The notes under the pieces: model-generated
Databases searched by the model: none
Seen by the model: only the letters and a program-made list of their open reading frames with translations
Told to the model about the DNA's origin: nothing
In this document: positions 1 to 7,455 of the stretch, piece by piece
How the letters are laid out: every line of letters begins with the position of its first letter
Position numbering within the stretch: position 1 is the stretch's first letter
Position numbers and translations under genes: made by a program
Assembly: GCF_900187565.1 (NCBI RefSeq)
Contig: NZ_FYED01000017.1
Coordinates: 123,163-187,162, forward strand
DNA: 64,000 bases
From: Pseudomonas sp. Irchel 3A7
GTDB lineage: Bacteria; Pseudomonadota; Gammaproteobacteria; Pseudomonadales; Pseudomonadaceae
Direction: 5' to 3'

Positions 1-828
1 CTGTTCCCCCGGGCCGTGGCCGCCGCGCAATCGGCCCAGCAGTCGGCAACCATCGTCGCACCGGCACTCGGCGGTTTGCTCTACGCGTTCGGCAGTGTGT
101 GGGTCTATGGCCCGACGGTGATCCTCTACATCATTGCCTGCACGCTGATGCTCAATCTGCCCGCACGGCAAACGCCGCTGAACAAAGGCAAGGCCACCCT
201 GGATTCGTTGTTGGCGGGCATCCGCTTCATCCGTAGTCGTCCGGACATTCTCGGGGCGATTTCCCTGGACCTGTTCGCCGTCCTGCTCGGTGGCGCGACG
301 GCGTTGTTGCCGGTTTTTGCCAAGGACATCCTGCTCACCGGCCCGTGGGGCCTGGGCCTGTTGCGCTCGGCACCGGCGGTGGGTGCGCTGTTGATGTCGC
401 TGTTCCTGGCGAGGTTTGCCGTGGAGCGCAATGTCGGGCGGGTGATGTTCACCGCAGTGGGCGTATTCGGTGTGGCAACCATCGCCTTCGGTCTGTCGAC
501 CTCGTTCTGGTTCTCGCTGGCGGTGCTGGTGGTACTGGGCGCGGCGGACATGATCAGCATGGTGATCCGTGCCTCGTTCGTGCAACTGGAAACCCCGGAC
601 GAAATGCGCGGCCGGGTCAGTGCAGTGAACGGTTTGTTCATCGGCGCCTCGAACCAGTTGGGCGAATTCGAATCCGGCCTGACCGCCCACTGGTTCGGCA
701 CCGTGCCGGCCGTGGTCATGGGCGGTATCGGCACGCTGGTGGTGACCGGGACCTGGATCAAGCTGTTTCCGACATTGGCCCAGCGCGACCGTATGCATAT
801 GCCGGTGGAAGAAGAGGCTAAGGTCTGA
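1..828 (+). CDS. MFS transporter, C-terminal part (cut by window edge)
   Basis: The reading frame is open to base 1, so this is the C-terminal 275 or so residues of a major facilitator superfamily exporter in the inner membrane. The GTG at 16 is unlikely to be the true start, because in-frame codons before it read as the same protein. Several hydrophobic segments of about 20 residues are visible. A cytoplasmic-loop motif, DEMRGRVSAVNG at about residue 200, is typical of the MFS_3 subgroup that includes the enterobactin exporter EntS. The substrate cannot be told from this fragment. It ends 6 bases before the convergent DJ-1-like gene, with no clear terminator between them. Confidence 0.85.
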   Translation: MFPRAVAAAQSAQQSATIVAPALGGLLYAFGSVWVYGPTVILYIIACTLMLNLPARQTPLNKGKATLDSLLAGIRFIRSRPDILGAISLDLFAVLLGGATALLPVFAKDILLTGPWGLGLLRSAPAVGALLMSLFLARFAVERNVGRVMFTAVGVFGVATIAFGLSTSFWFSLAVLVVLGAADMISMVIRASFVQLETPDEMRGRVSAVNGLFIGASNQLGEFESGLTAHWFGTVPAVVMGGIGTLVVTGTWIKLFPTLAQRDRMHMPVEEEAKV

Positions 829-833
829 GTGAT

Positions 834-1385
834 CTAAACAACCAACTCCCCAGCCACCGCCGCCCGCGTGGCTTTGCCGCACAACTGTTCCACCAGTGTC
901 AGGGCAAATGCCAGCGCAGCGCCCGAACCCTGGGCGGTGATGCAGTTGCCGTCGACAACGACCGGTTGATCGACGTAGTTGCAGCCTGAGAGTTGATGAC
1001 TGGCCGAAGGCAGGCAGGTCATGCGCCGCTGGCGCAACACGCCAAAGGTTTGCAGCGCCACTGCCGGGGCTTCGGCGATACCCGCGTACAGGCGACCGGC
1101 CGCGGCCTGGTCCTTGATCAGTTGTTGTAAGGGTTGATGGGTCGCCTGGTGTTGCGCGCCTACGGCTCCGCCGGGCAGGACGATCAAGTCGAAGGGCTGG
1201 GCCAGCAAATCCACCAGCATCGCATCGCTGGTGAGGCGGGTACCGCGGGCACAGGTGAGCATGCGTCGCCCTTCGATGCTCGCCACCACGACTTCCACCT
1301 TGGCGCGGCGCAGCACATCGACGAGGGTCACGGCTTGCAGGTCATCGATGCCCTCGGCGAGGGTAATCAGGGCTCTAAAGGTCAT
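834..1385 (-). CDS. DJ-1/PfpI family protein lacking the nucleophilic cysteine
   Basis: This is a 183-residue single-domain protein of the DJ-1/ThiJ/PfpI superfamily (YajL-like). The start is the ATG at 1385, where family similarity begins (TFRALITLAEGIDDLQAVT). The longer upstream frame does not look coding. The glutamate near residue 11 and the LPGG motif at 70-73 are present. At the nucleophile elbow the sequence reads GIAEAPAVAL (102-111) in place of the usual AICAxP, so the position of the conserved cysteine is Ala104. Known DJ-1 chemistries (glyoxalase, deglycase, chaperone) rely on that cysteine, so this copy is probably not catalytic in the usual way. The family call is firm; the role is unknown. 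Confidence 0.82.
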   Translation of the reverse strand: MTFRALITLAEGIDDLQAVTLVDVLRRAKVEVVVASIEGRRMLTCARGTRLTSDAMLVDLLAQPFDLIVLPGGAVGAQHQATHQPLQQLIKDQAAAGRLYAGIAEAPAVALQTFGVLRQRRMTCLPSASHQLSGCNYVDQPVVVDGNCITAQGSGAALAFALTLVEQLCGKATRAAVAGELVV

Positions 1386-1455
1386 GAGGGCAATCCACAG
1401 AATGATCCTTGAAGCGTAGTCAGCTTTCCTTACCCTTGTTCGAGGCCGGCTGTTT

Positions 1456-1485
1456 CTTGATGTAAAGCTACTTGATGTAAAGCTG
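1456..1485. repeat. 15-bp in-frame tandem duplication carrying a stop codon
   Basis: On the plus strand, CTTGATGTAAAGCTA (1456-1470) is followed directly by CTTGATGTAAAGCTG (1471-1485). On the minus strand the duplicated unit introduces TAG at 1470-1468 into the small exported-protein gene. Beyond it the same frame stays open for 15 more codons, to TGA at 1422-1420. Confidence 0.85.
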
Positions 1486-1905
1486 CGTCGACATCGTGTT
1501 GCCCGGCGCATTGATCGAGGTGTTGCTGAAGGTGAACGTGCCTTCCTGTTTGCCAGCAAGACTGAAAATGTACAGATTGCCGACTACCTTGGTTCTCTGG
1601 GAGCAATCGGTCAGGTTGCCGTTTTCGTAGGCGCAGACCGGCGTGCGGGTGCCGTCCACTTCAAAGCCATCGAGCGCGACATGGGGTTGGCTGCGACCGT
1701 AGCCCACTTCCAGCACGTAGACCCTGATGTTCGGGCCACTGTGATTGCAGCGGGTCTGCGCCTGTCCTTCATCAATGGTTTCAAAACCACAGCCCGGCGA
1801 CTCGACTTTCAGCACTTTCACCTGGGTCAACGGCGGTGCCGAGGCCGCCGAGGCGGTTTGCGCCCCCAAGAACAATGCCATCAAGATCAACAGACACTTT
1901 TTCAT
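1468..1905 (-). CDS. Small exported protein of unknown function
   Basis: I do not recognise the family. The 145-residue product starts at ATG 1905 with a clear Sec signal peptide: MKK, a hydrophobic core, and a likely cleavage after ALFLGAQTASA near residue 20. The mature part has four cysteines (near 40, 51, 94 and 104), suggesting disulfides in a periplasmic or secreted beta-rich protein. The gene stops at a TAG created by a 15-base tandem duplication. Without the duplication the frame would run on through a lysine-rich tail ending at 1420. The longer upstream frame to 2124 overlaps the purine permease promoter region and looks non-coding. Confidence 0.75.
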   Translation of the reverse strand: MKKCLLILMALFLGAQTASAASAPPLTQVKVLKVESPGCGFETIDEGQAQTRCNHSGPNIRVYVLEVGYGRSQPHVALDGFEVDGTRTPVCAYENGNLTDCSQRTKVVGNLYIFSLAGKQEGTFTFSNTSINAPGNTMSTQLYIK

Positions 1906-2122
1906 GCATGCCCCCCAAAAAACCAGCGCGCAGTATGGCTGACTTGGGCCAAACGCAAAACATCGACGACGATCACCACCATAAGCAGCCATAACCCTGT
2001 GCTGCTGGTATGATGCGCGGCTTTTTCCGACCCACAGAAAATTCCCAGGCGCCTGCAGCGGTCTGTGCTTTGCTGTTGAGGTCGATACATTCACGGCGCC
2101 CGGCGCGCCACGGGGAGCAGAC

Positions 2123-3418
2123 ATGCTGGAAAGGCTGTTTCAACTCAAGGCACACAACACCAACGTACGCACCGAGATTCTGGCGGGCGTCACGACCTTT
2201 TTGGCCATGGCCTACATTCTGTTCGTCAACCCGAGCATCCTCGGCGAGACCGGCATGGACAAGGGTGCGGTGTTCGTCGCCACCTGTCTGGCAGCCGCCA
2301 TCGGCTCCGCGACCATGGGCCTGATCGCCAACTATCCGATCGCCCTCGCACCGGGCATGGGCCTGAACGCCTTCTTTACCTACACCGTGGTCCTGCACAT
2401 GGGCCACACCTGGCAAGTGGCGCTGGGTGCGGTGTTCATCTCCGCCGTGTGTTTCTTCCTGTTGTCGATCTTCCGCATCCGTGAATGGATCATCAACAGC
2501 ATCCCGCTGCCGCTACGTTCGGCGATCGCCGCCGGTATCGGCCTGTTCCTGGCGCTGATTGCCCTGCACAACGCGGGCATCGTGGTCAGCAACCCGGCGA
2601 CCATGGTCGGCCTCGGTGACCTGAAACAACCGGCTCCGATCCTCGCCACCCTCGGTTTTGCCCTGATCGTCGCCCTCGAAGCGCTTGCCGTACGCGGTGC
2701 GGTGCTGATCGGCATTCTGGCCGTGACCATCGTGTCGATCCTGATGGGCTTCACCCCGTTCGGCGGCGTGACCTCGATGCCTCCTTCGCTGGCGCCGACC
2801 TTCCTGCAACTCGACATCAAGGGCGCACTGGACATCGGTCTGGTCAGCGTGATTTTCGCCTTCCTGTTTGTCGACCTGTTCGATAACTCCGGCACCCTGA
2901 TCGGCGTTGCCAAGCGCGCCGGCCTGATGGGCAAGGACGGCCACATGCCGAAAATGGGCCGCGCCCTGATCGCCGACAGTACCGCCGCCATGGCCGGTTC
3001 CCTGCTGGGCACCTCGACCACTACCAGCTACATCGAATCCGCCGCCGGTGTGAGTGCCGGGGGCCGTACCGGCCTGACCGCCATCGTCGTGGCGATCCTG
3101 TTCCTGCTGGCGTTGTTCTTCTCGCCACTGGCTGCCAGCGTTCCAGCCTTCGCCACCGCGCCGGCATTGCTGTTCGTCGCCGTGCTGATGACATCCGGCC
3201 TGGCCGAAATAGACTGGGACGACATTACCGTTGCCGCACCGGTCGTGGTCACCGCCCTGGCCATGCCGTTCACTTATTCCATCGCCAATGGCATCGCCTT
3301 CGGTTTCATCGCCTGGACCGCTATCAAACTGCTGTCCGGCCGCGGCCGTGAGCTGAACTCGGCGCTGGTGATTCTGTCGATTCTGTTCGTGATCAAGCTG
3401 GGTTGGTTCAACGCATGA
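2123..3418 (+). CDS. NCS2-type purine (guanine/hypoxanthine) permease
   Basis: This 431-residue inner-membrane protein has the AzgA/PbuG-type NCS2 fold, with about 12-14 hydrophobic segments. Diagnostic motifs include the N-terminal NTNVRTEILAGVTTFLAMAY, GMGLNAFFTY (about 77-86), FVDLFDNSGTLIGVAKRAGL and the later TSTTTSYIESAAGVSAGGRTG. These belong to the proton-coupled adenine/guanine/hypoxanthine permeases (AdeP/GhxP group). The start ATG is preceded by GGGGAG. The stop overlaps the trmA start (ATGA), so the two are translationally coupled. A possible TATGAT -10 box lies at 2009-2014 with no convincing -35. I found no purine riboswitch fold in the leader. Confidence 0.9.
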   Translation: MLERLFQLKAHNTNVRTEILAGVTTFLAMAYILFVNPSILGETGMDKGAVFVATCLAAAIGSATMGLIANYPIALAPGMGLNAFFTYTVVLHMGHTWQVALGAVFISAVCFFLLSIFRIREWIINSIPLPLRSAIAAGIGLFLALIALHNAGIVVSNPATMVGLGDLKQPAPILATLGFALIVALEALAVRGAVLIGILAVTIVSILMGFTPFGGVTSMPPSLAPTFLQLDIKGALDIGLVSVIFAFLFVDLFDNSGTLIGVAKRAGLMGKDGHMPKMGRALIADSTAAMAGSLLGTSTTTSYIESAAGVSAGGRTGLTAIVVAILFLLALFFSPLAASVPAFATAPALLFVAVLMTSGLAEIDWDDITVAAPVVVTALAMPFTYSIANGIAFGFIAWTAIKLLSGRGRELNSALVILSILFVIKLGWFNA

Positions 3419-4494
3419 CTTTTGATTCCCAGGCCTACGCCGTTCAGCTCGAAGACAAGGTCACGCGCCTGCGTGACCTGCTGGCCCCATTCGACGCGCC
3501 GGAGCCGGCTGTATTCGACTCGCCGCTGCAGAATTTCCGCCTGCGCGCCGAATTCCGCTTGTGGCGTGAAGCCGGCGAGCGCCACTACGCAATGTTTTCC
3601 CAGGAAGACAAACGCACGCCGATCCTGATCGAAGAATTCCCGATTGCCAGCCTGCGCATCAATCAGTTGATGCCGCAGCTCAAAGCGGCTTGGCAGGCCA
3701 GTTCGGCCTTGAACCACAAGCTGTTTCAGGTGGAGTTCCTCACCACCCTGGCCGGCGATGCGATGATCACCCTGTGTTATCACCGCCCGCTGGACGAACA
3801 CTGGCACGCGGCGGCCACAAAGCTGGCGACCGATTTGAACGTCAGCATCATCGGCCGCTCCAAGGGCAAGCGCGAAGTCATCGGTCACGATTACGTGGTC
3901 GAGAAACTGAAAGTCGGCGGTCGCACCTTCAGCTATCGCCAGCCCGAAGGCGCGTTCACCCAGCCTAACGGCACAGTGAACCAGAAGATGCTTAACTGGG
4001 CGTACGACGCACTCGGCGATCGCTCAGACGACTTGCTGGAGCTGTATTGCGGCAATGGCAACTTCACCCTGCCCCTCGCCACCCGCGTGCGCAAGGTGCT
4101 GGCCACCGAAATCAGCAAGACCTCGGTTAATGCGGCACTGAGCAACCTCAGCGAAAACGCGGTGGATAACGTCACTTTGGTGCGCCTGTCCGCCGAAGAG
4201 CTGACCGAAGCGCTGAATGAAGTGCGTCCATTCCGCCGCCTGCACGGCATCGACCTGAAAAGCTACGAGTTCGGCAGCGTCTTCGTCGATCCGCCCCGCG
4301 CCGGCATGGATCCGGACACCTGCGAACTGACCCGGCGTTTCGACAACATCCTCTACATCTCCTGCAACCCGGAAACCCTGGCGGCCAACATCGCCCAACT
4401 GCACGACACTCACCGCATCACCCAATGCGCGATGTTCGACCAGTTCCCGTGGACGCATCATATGGAATCCGGGGTGTTGTTGACCCGGCGGTAA
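3415..4494 (+). CDS. trmA: tRNA (uracil-5-)-methyltransferase TrmA
   Basis: TrmA uses SAM to methylate U54 of tRNA to ribothymidine in the T-loop. The 359-residue length fits the family. An N-terminal substrate-binding part is followed by a Rossmann methyltransferase domain with LLELYCGNGNFTLPLA (SAM site, about 206-221), FVDPPRAGMD, and the nucleophile in SCNPETLA at Cys317, followed by the C-terminal HHMES segment with the catalytic glutamate. The start ATG at 3415 overlaps the permease stop by four bases. The gene is followed by a strong hairpin terminator at 4517-4540. Confidence 0.95.
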   Translation: MTFDSQAYAVQLEDKVTRLRDLLAPFDAPEPAVFDSPLQNFRLRAEFRLWREAGERHYAMFSQEDKRTPILIEEFPIASLRINQLMPQLKAAWQASSALNHKLFQVEFLTTLAGDAMITLCYHRPLDEHWHAAATKLATDLNVSIIGRSKGKREVIGHDYVVEKLKVGGRTFSYRQPEGAFTQPNGTVNQKMLNWAYDALGDRSDDLLELYCGNGNFTLPLATRVRKVLATEISKTSVNAALSNLSENAVDNVTLVRLSAEELTEALNEVRPFRRLHGIDLKSYEFGSVFVDPPRAGMDPDTCELTRRFDNILYISCNPETLAANIAQLHDTHRITQCAMFDQFPWTHHMESGVLLTRR

Positions 4495-4516
4495 TCGCTG
4501 ATGCCAAAAACAAATC

Positions 4517-4540
4517 AGCCGTCATTACGACGGCTTTTTT
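4517..4540. terminator. Rho-independent terminator between trmA and the DUF2442 gene
   Basis: A perfect 7-bp stem AGCCGTC/GACGGCT with a 5-base loop is followed by six T on the plus strand. The minus strand also has a T-rich tail after the stem, so it probably ends both trmA and the convergent DUF4160/DUF2442 transcript. Confidence 0.85.
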
Positions 4541-4548
4541 GTGGGCGT

Positions 4549-4995
4549 TCAAATCACCATGTCGGCCTTGCGTGGCCGCCCGCCTTTCTTGCCATTGGCC
4601 CTTGCAGCTTCGGCTTTGGCGGCGCTGCTCTGGCGACCATTGCGCGAGGCAATCACCGAGGCCGCCATTGTCATCAACGGCTTGCTTGCCGAGATCATTC
4701 CGGCGATAGACACGTGCAGGTCCTTGCCTTCATGGCACAGTGCAGTTCCTGCAAAGCCAACGCTCAACCCGTCAAAATCCTCGACTTCAAAGTCGTCGAA
4801 CTCAGGATAGTTCGCTACAGGCAGCAATACACCGCAGCCATCTTCGAAGCTAACGGCCAGGCACGGGGCAATGAAGTTGACTGCCGTCGCTTGCAGGCTG
4901 TTGTTCATGCGCAGTTGCCCTCGCCTGATGGCTTCGTCCAGGCGGCTTTCCGTCACGGGTGTATCTGACTGAGCCTTGACCTTCACCGTTTTCAT
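4549..4995 (-). CDS. DUF2442 domain protein with basic AT-hook-like tail
   Basis: This 148-residue protein has the DUF2442 fold in its middle (about 30-95: LQATAVNFIAPCLAVSFEDG and the following PEFDDFEVEDFDGLSV). Its C-terminal extension is rich in Ala, Lys and Arg and ends in GKKGGRPRK, which resembles an AT-hook and could bind DNA. ATG 4995 is chosen because it overlaps the stop of the upstream DUF4160 gene (ATGA). DUF4160/DUF2442 pairs are recurrent in bacterial genomes and have been proposed as toxin-antitoxin-like modules; which partner would be the antitoxin is inference, with the DNA-binding-like tail favouring this one. No biochemical role is established here. Confidence 0.75.
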   Translation of the reverse strand: MKTVKVKAQSDTPVTESRLDEAIRRGQLRMNNSLQATAVNFIAPCLAVSFEDGCGVLLPVANYPEFDDFEVEDFDGLSVGFAGTALCHEGKDLHVSIAGMISASKPLMTMAASVIASRNGRQSSAAKAEAARANGKKGGRPRKADMVI

Positions 4996-5420
4996 AACTC
5001 GATCTCCACGCATTTCTGTGCACCTATCAGGGACAGGCGCGTCGTGTTCGTTTCAGGTTCGTAGCGAGCCGATCCAATCATGTTGGTGGTGCTGATGACT
5101 CTTTTAACGACGACGACTTCATTGCTGTGCCAGTCCCACAATTGGTTTTCAAGACAAACTGTCTGTAATTTCCGCCACCAGATATCACGAGCACGCAGCA
5201 GATAGGCAGGTTGCTTGAGCGACTGGCGCAAACCCTCAAGCACTGCCACGGGTGGCCGATGCGAGAGCGGAACAACGTCCCAGAGTTCCACGCCGTTGTG
5301 CCAGAAGCTGAACTTGAACCGCGCACTCCAGCCTCCTCCATCGACATGCGCATGAGGCGGACAATGCTCATCACGTAACATGATCACCACCGACAGTCCT
5401 TTGTAGCTGCATACTTTCAT
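4992..5420 (-). CDS. DUF4160 domain protein, partner of DUF2442
   Basis: This 142-residue protein carries the DUF4160 signature in its first half (GLSVVIMLRDEHCPPHAHVD at about 8-27: the RDEHxPPHxHV core). After about residue 55 it has an unusual extension rich in Trp and Arg that is longer than typical small DUF4160 proteins. It starts at ATG 5420 and its stop overlaps the DUF2442 start, so the pair is co-translated. The G+C and codon use are somewhat lower than the flanking trmA, which fits an accessory module. A toxin role is only inferred from the pairing. Confidence 0.72.
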   Translation of the reverse strand: MKVCSYKGLSVVIMLRDEHCPPHAHVDGGGWSARFKFSFWHNGVELWDVVPLSHRPPVAVLEGLRQSLKQPAYLLRARDIWWRKLQTVCLENQLWDWHSNEVVVVKRVISTTNMIGSARYEPETNTTRLSLIGAQKCVEIEL

Positions 5421-5590
5421 GCTAACCCATCCGTTAGGTTATTGAGTCCGAAGATTCGGCCGTCCCAAAAAAATCCGACCATTGGCGCTGAACGCCAAAT
5501 CGTGAGGGAGCTTCTCAGCCTAGCGCCCAGACCCGCTCAGGCCCGATGGATAGCTCTGAAGAATCGTTATCAATCTTTTCTCGACGGCCA

Positions 5591-5616
5591 TAAAAAAGCC
5601 ATCACGAAGGACGGCT
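5591..5616 (-). terminator. Probable terminator of the tautomerase gene
   Basis: On the minus strand GCCGTC-CTTCGT-GATGGC forms a stem with one mismatch and is followed by six T. It lies 20 bases past the tautomerase stop codon. The rest of 5421-5635 shows nothing I can support; a 68-codon frame at 5442 has no ribosome site or family match. Confidence 0.5.
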
Positions 5617-5635
5617 GTCTTGCCTCGGGCCACAA

Positions 5636-5842
5636 TCACCCCGGCTGATTTTTTCGAAACTCAGTGGTGGTAATGCCCTTGTACCCCCAGTTATCGGTGT
5701 CGATTTCCTCGATCACGATGTGGGTCAGCTCCGGCGGCTTGCCGAGGACGCGTTGCAGGGTCTCGGTGATTTCAGCGATGACCTGGGCTTTCTGCTCACG
5801 GGTAACGCCGTCACGGGTGATACGTACGCTGACGAAGGGCAT
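5636..5842 (-). CDS. 4-oxalocrotonate tautomerase family protein
   Basis: The 68-residue product begins MPFVSVRITRDGVT, so Pro2 becomes the N-terminal catalytic proline after methionine removal, the hallmark of the tautomerase superfamily. The length and the ending segment (IEEIDTDNWGYKG) match the 4-OT/PptA subgroup, small hexamer- or dimer-forming isomerases acting on enol/keto acids. It is transcribed divergently from the LysR-type gene at 5960, which may control it. A hairpin follows it at 5591-5616. The substrate is unknown. Confidence 0.88.
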   Translation of the reverse strand: MPFVSVRITRDGVTREQKAQVIAEITETLQRVLGKPPELTHIVIEEIDTDNWGYKGITTTEFRKNQPG

Positions 5843-5959
5843 GCTGCTTCTCCTGCTCGGCTGATTAAAGGCTTACTGATGGAAGCTCACTGTATCTGTG
5901 TGCAGGCATCTGATAAATACTGATTCACACACTTCATTTGATCCCCGGTGTAATCAATC

Positions 5960-6871
5960 ATGCAGCGACAATTCGACGATCTTCAATTGGGCAGCATCGA
6001 GCTGTTTTGCCTCGCCGCCGAGGCCGGCAGCTTCACCGCGGCCGCGCTGGTGGCGGGCGTTACGCCAGCCGCGGTGAGCCGCTCGGTGTCGCGCATGGAA
6101 GAACGCCTGGGTGTGCGGCTGTTTGCGCGCACCACCCGCAGCGTCAATTTGACCGACAGCGGTCGACGCTATTACGAGGAATGCCGCCAGGCCTTGGCGC
6201 AACTGGTGGAAGCCCAGCGCGAAGTCATGGGCCAGCAGCAAGTGCCGTCCGGGACCCTGCGAATCAGTATCCCGACCACGTACGCTCACCATCGGATCCT
6301 GCCATTGTTGCCGGCCTTTCGTGCGCGCTTTCCGGCGGTGAAGGTCGAATCGCACATCAGTAATCGCAATATCGATTTCGTCGGCGAAGGCTATGACATG
6401 GCGATTCGCGTGCGCGCGATTCCTGATTCCGGCCTGATTGCCCGGCAACTGGAGGACGCCGCGCTGGTGATGATTGCCAGCCCCGAGTACCTCAAGCGCG
6501 CCGGCACTCCGCAAACCCTCGACGACTTGCAACAGCACGAATGCATTCAGTACGAACTTCCCAGCAGCGGGCGGCGCATCGCGTGGTTGTTCAATGACAA
6601 CGGCGTGCAACGCGAGATTCTGGCCGAGGGCAATTTCAGCTGTTCCGACGATGTGTTGGGTGGCGTGACACTGGCGAAACATGGCGCAGGCCTGTTTCAG
6701 ACCTATCGCTTCATCGTCGAAAAAGAACTGGCCGATGGCTCACTGGTGGAAGTGCTCAAACCCTATGGCGGGCGCTCACGGCCGTTCACCTTGCTGTATC
6801 CGCAAAATCGCCATATGCCGCTGAAAGTGCGGGCATTTATCGATTTCCTGATGGAGCACTTGCCGCGCTGA
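5960..6871 (+). CDS. LysR-type transcriptional regulator
   Basis: This 303-residue LysR regulator has a winged helix-turn-helix at about residues 12-66 (SFTAAALVAGVTPAAVSRSV) and a periplasmic-binding-protein-like effector domain from about 95 to 300. The effector half resembles the large CrgA/DmlR-like subgroup (SGTLRISIPTTYAHHRILPLL). It starts at ATG 5960, 117 bases from the divergent tautomerase start, the usual arrangement for a LysR protein controlling its neighbour. The effector is unknown. It could equally act on the quinate genes downstream, but those have their own TetR candidate. Confidence 0.9.
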   Translation: MQRQFDDLQLGSIELFCLAAEAGSFTAAALVAGVTPAAVSRSVSRMEERLGVRLFARTTRSVNLTDSGRRYYEECRQALAQLVEAQREVMGQQQVPSGTLRISIPTTYAHHRILPLLPAFRARFPAVKVESHISNRNIDFVGEGYDMAIRVRAIPDSGLIARQLEDAALVMIASPEYLKRAGTPQTLDDLQQHECIQYELPSSGRRIAWLFNDNGVQREILAEGNFSCSDDVLGGVTLAKHGAGLFQTYRFIVEKELADGSLVEVLKPYGGRSRPFTLLYPQNRHMPLKVRAFIDFLMEHLPR

Positions 6872-6934
6872 TACCAAAAGCGTCCGATCACCGCACACAA
6901 AAAGCCAGCCGGACACCTCTTGAATTGACCAAAT

Positions 6935-6949
6935 TAACCATCTAGTACA
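6935..6949 (+). promoter_or_regulatory. Shared quinate-locus operator candidate, aroQ promoter
   Basis: The motif TAAC-N4-TAGTACA lies 61 bases before the aroQ start. It overlaps a possible promoter, TTGACC (6925-6930) and TACAAT (6946-6951) with a short 15-base spacer. The same motif with the same spacing occurs, inverted, between quiC and the MFS gene (11252-11266). Flanks also agree (AAAYTAAC before, NTTTA after). A binding site for the locus TetR regulator is the simplest reading. Confidence 0.5.
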
Positions 6950-7009
6950 ATTTATCTCCACAGGCCGAAGCTTTGGCCAATGCCAAAAACAATAAGTGGA
7001 GAAACCTCG

Positions 7010-7450
7010 ATGTCCCCCATCATTCTGGTGCTCAACGGACCGAATCTGAACCTGCTCGGCACCCGTGAACCGGCGACCTACGGCCATGAAACCCTCGCCG
7101 ACATTTCCGCCCTGTGCGGCCGTGCCGCCGATGAGTTCGGCCTGGCGGTGGAGTTTCGCCAGACCAACCACGAAGGCGAGTTGCTCGACTGGATTCATGG
7201 TGCACGCGGTCGTTGCGTCGGCATCGTGATCAACCCCGCCGCCTGGACTCACACGTCGGTGGCGATCCGCGATGCCCTGGTCGCCAGTGAATTGCCTGTG
7301 ATCGAAGTCCACTTGTCCAACGTCCACGCCCGTGAACCTTTCCGCCATCACTCCTTCGTGTCAGCCATTGCCACCGCGGTGATGGCCGGGTTCGGCAGCC
7401 ACGGCTATCGCCTGGCGCTGGAGCATTTCAGCCAACGCCTGAAAGGATGA
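7010..7450 (+). CDS. aroQ: Type II 3-dehydroquinate dehydratase
   Basis: This enzyme dehydrates 3-dehydroquinate to 3-dehydroshikimate. In this context it most likely serves quinate breakdown rather than aromatic synthesis. The 146-residue type II fold shows LNGPNLNLLGTREPATYG with Arg19 and Tyr24 of the active-site lid, the NPAAWTHTSVAIRDAL motif and EVHLSNVHAREPFRHHS with the catalytic histidine. ATG 7010 is chosen over upstream codons because GGAG lies 8 bases before it and similarity begins there. It is followed closely by the aroE-like gene. Confidence 0.93.
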   Translation: MSPIILVLNGPNLNLLGTREPATYGHETLADISALCGRAADEFGLAVEFRQTNHEGELLDWIHGARGRCVGIVINPAAWTHTSVAIRDALVASELPVIEVHLSNVHAREPFRHHSFVSAIATAVMAGFGSHGYRLALEHFSQRLKG

Positions 7451-7455
7451 ACATC

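Noticed and set aside
1985..2122. Possible purine riboswitch before the NCS2 permease
   Set aside because: I could not find the conserved three-way junction core or paired loops in the leader.
5442..5648. Small plus-strand frame of 68 codons
   Set aside because: No ribosome site or family match, and it overlaps the tautomerase terminator and 3' end.
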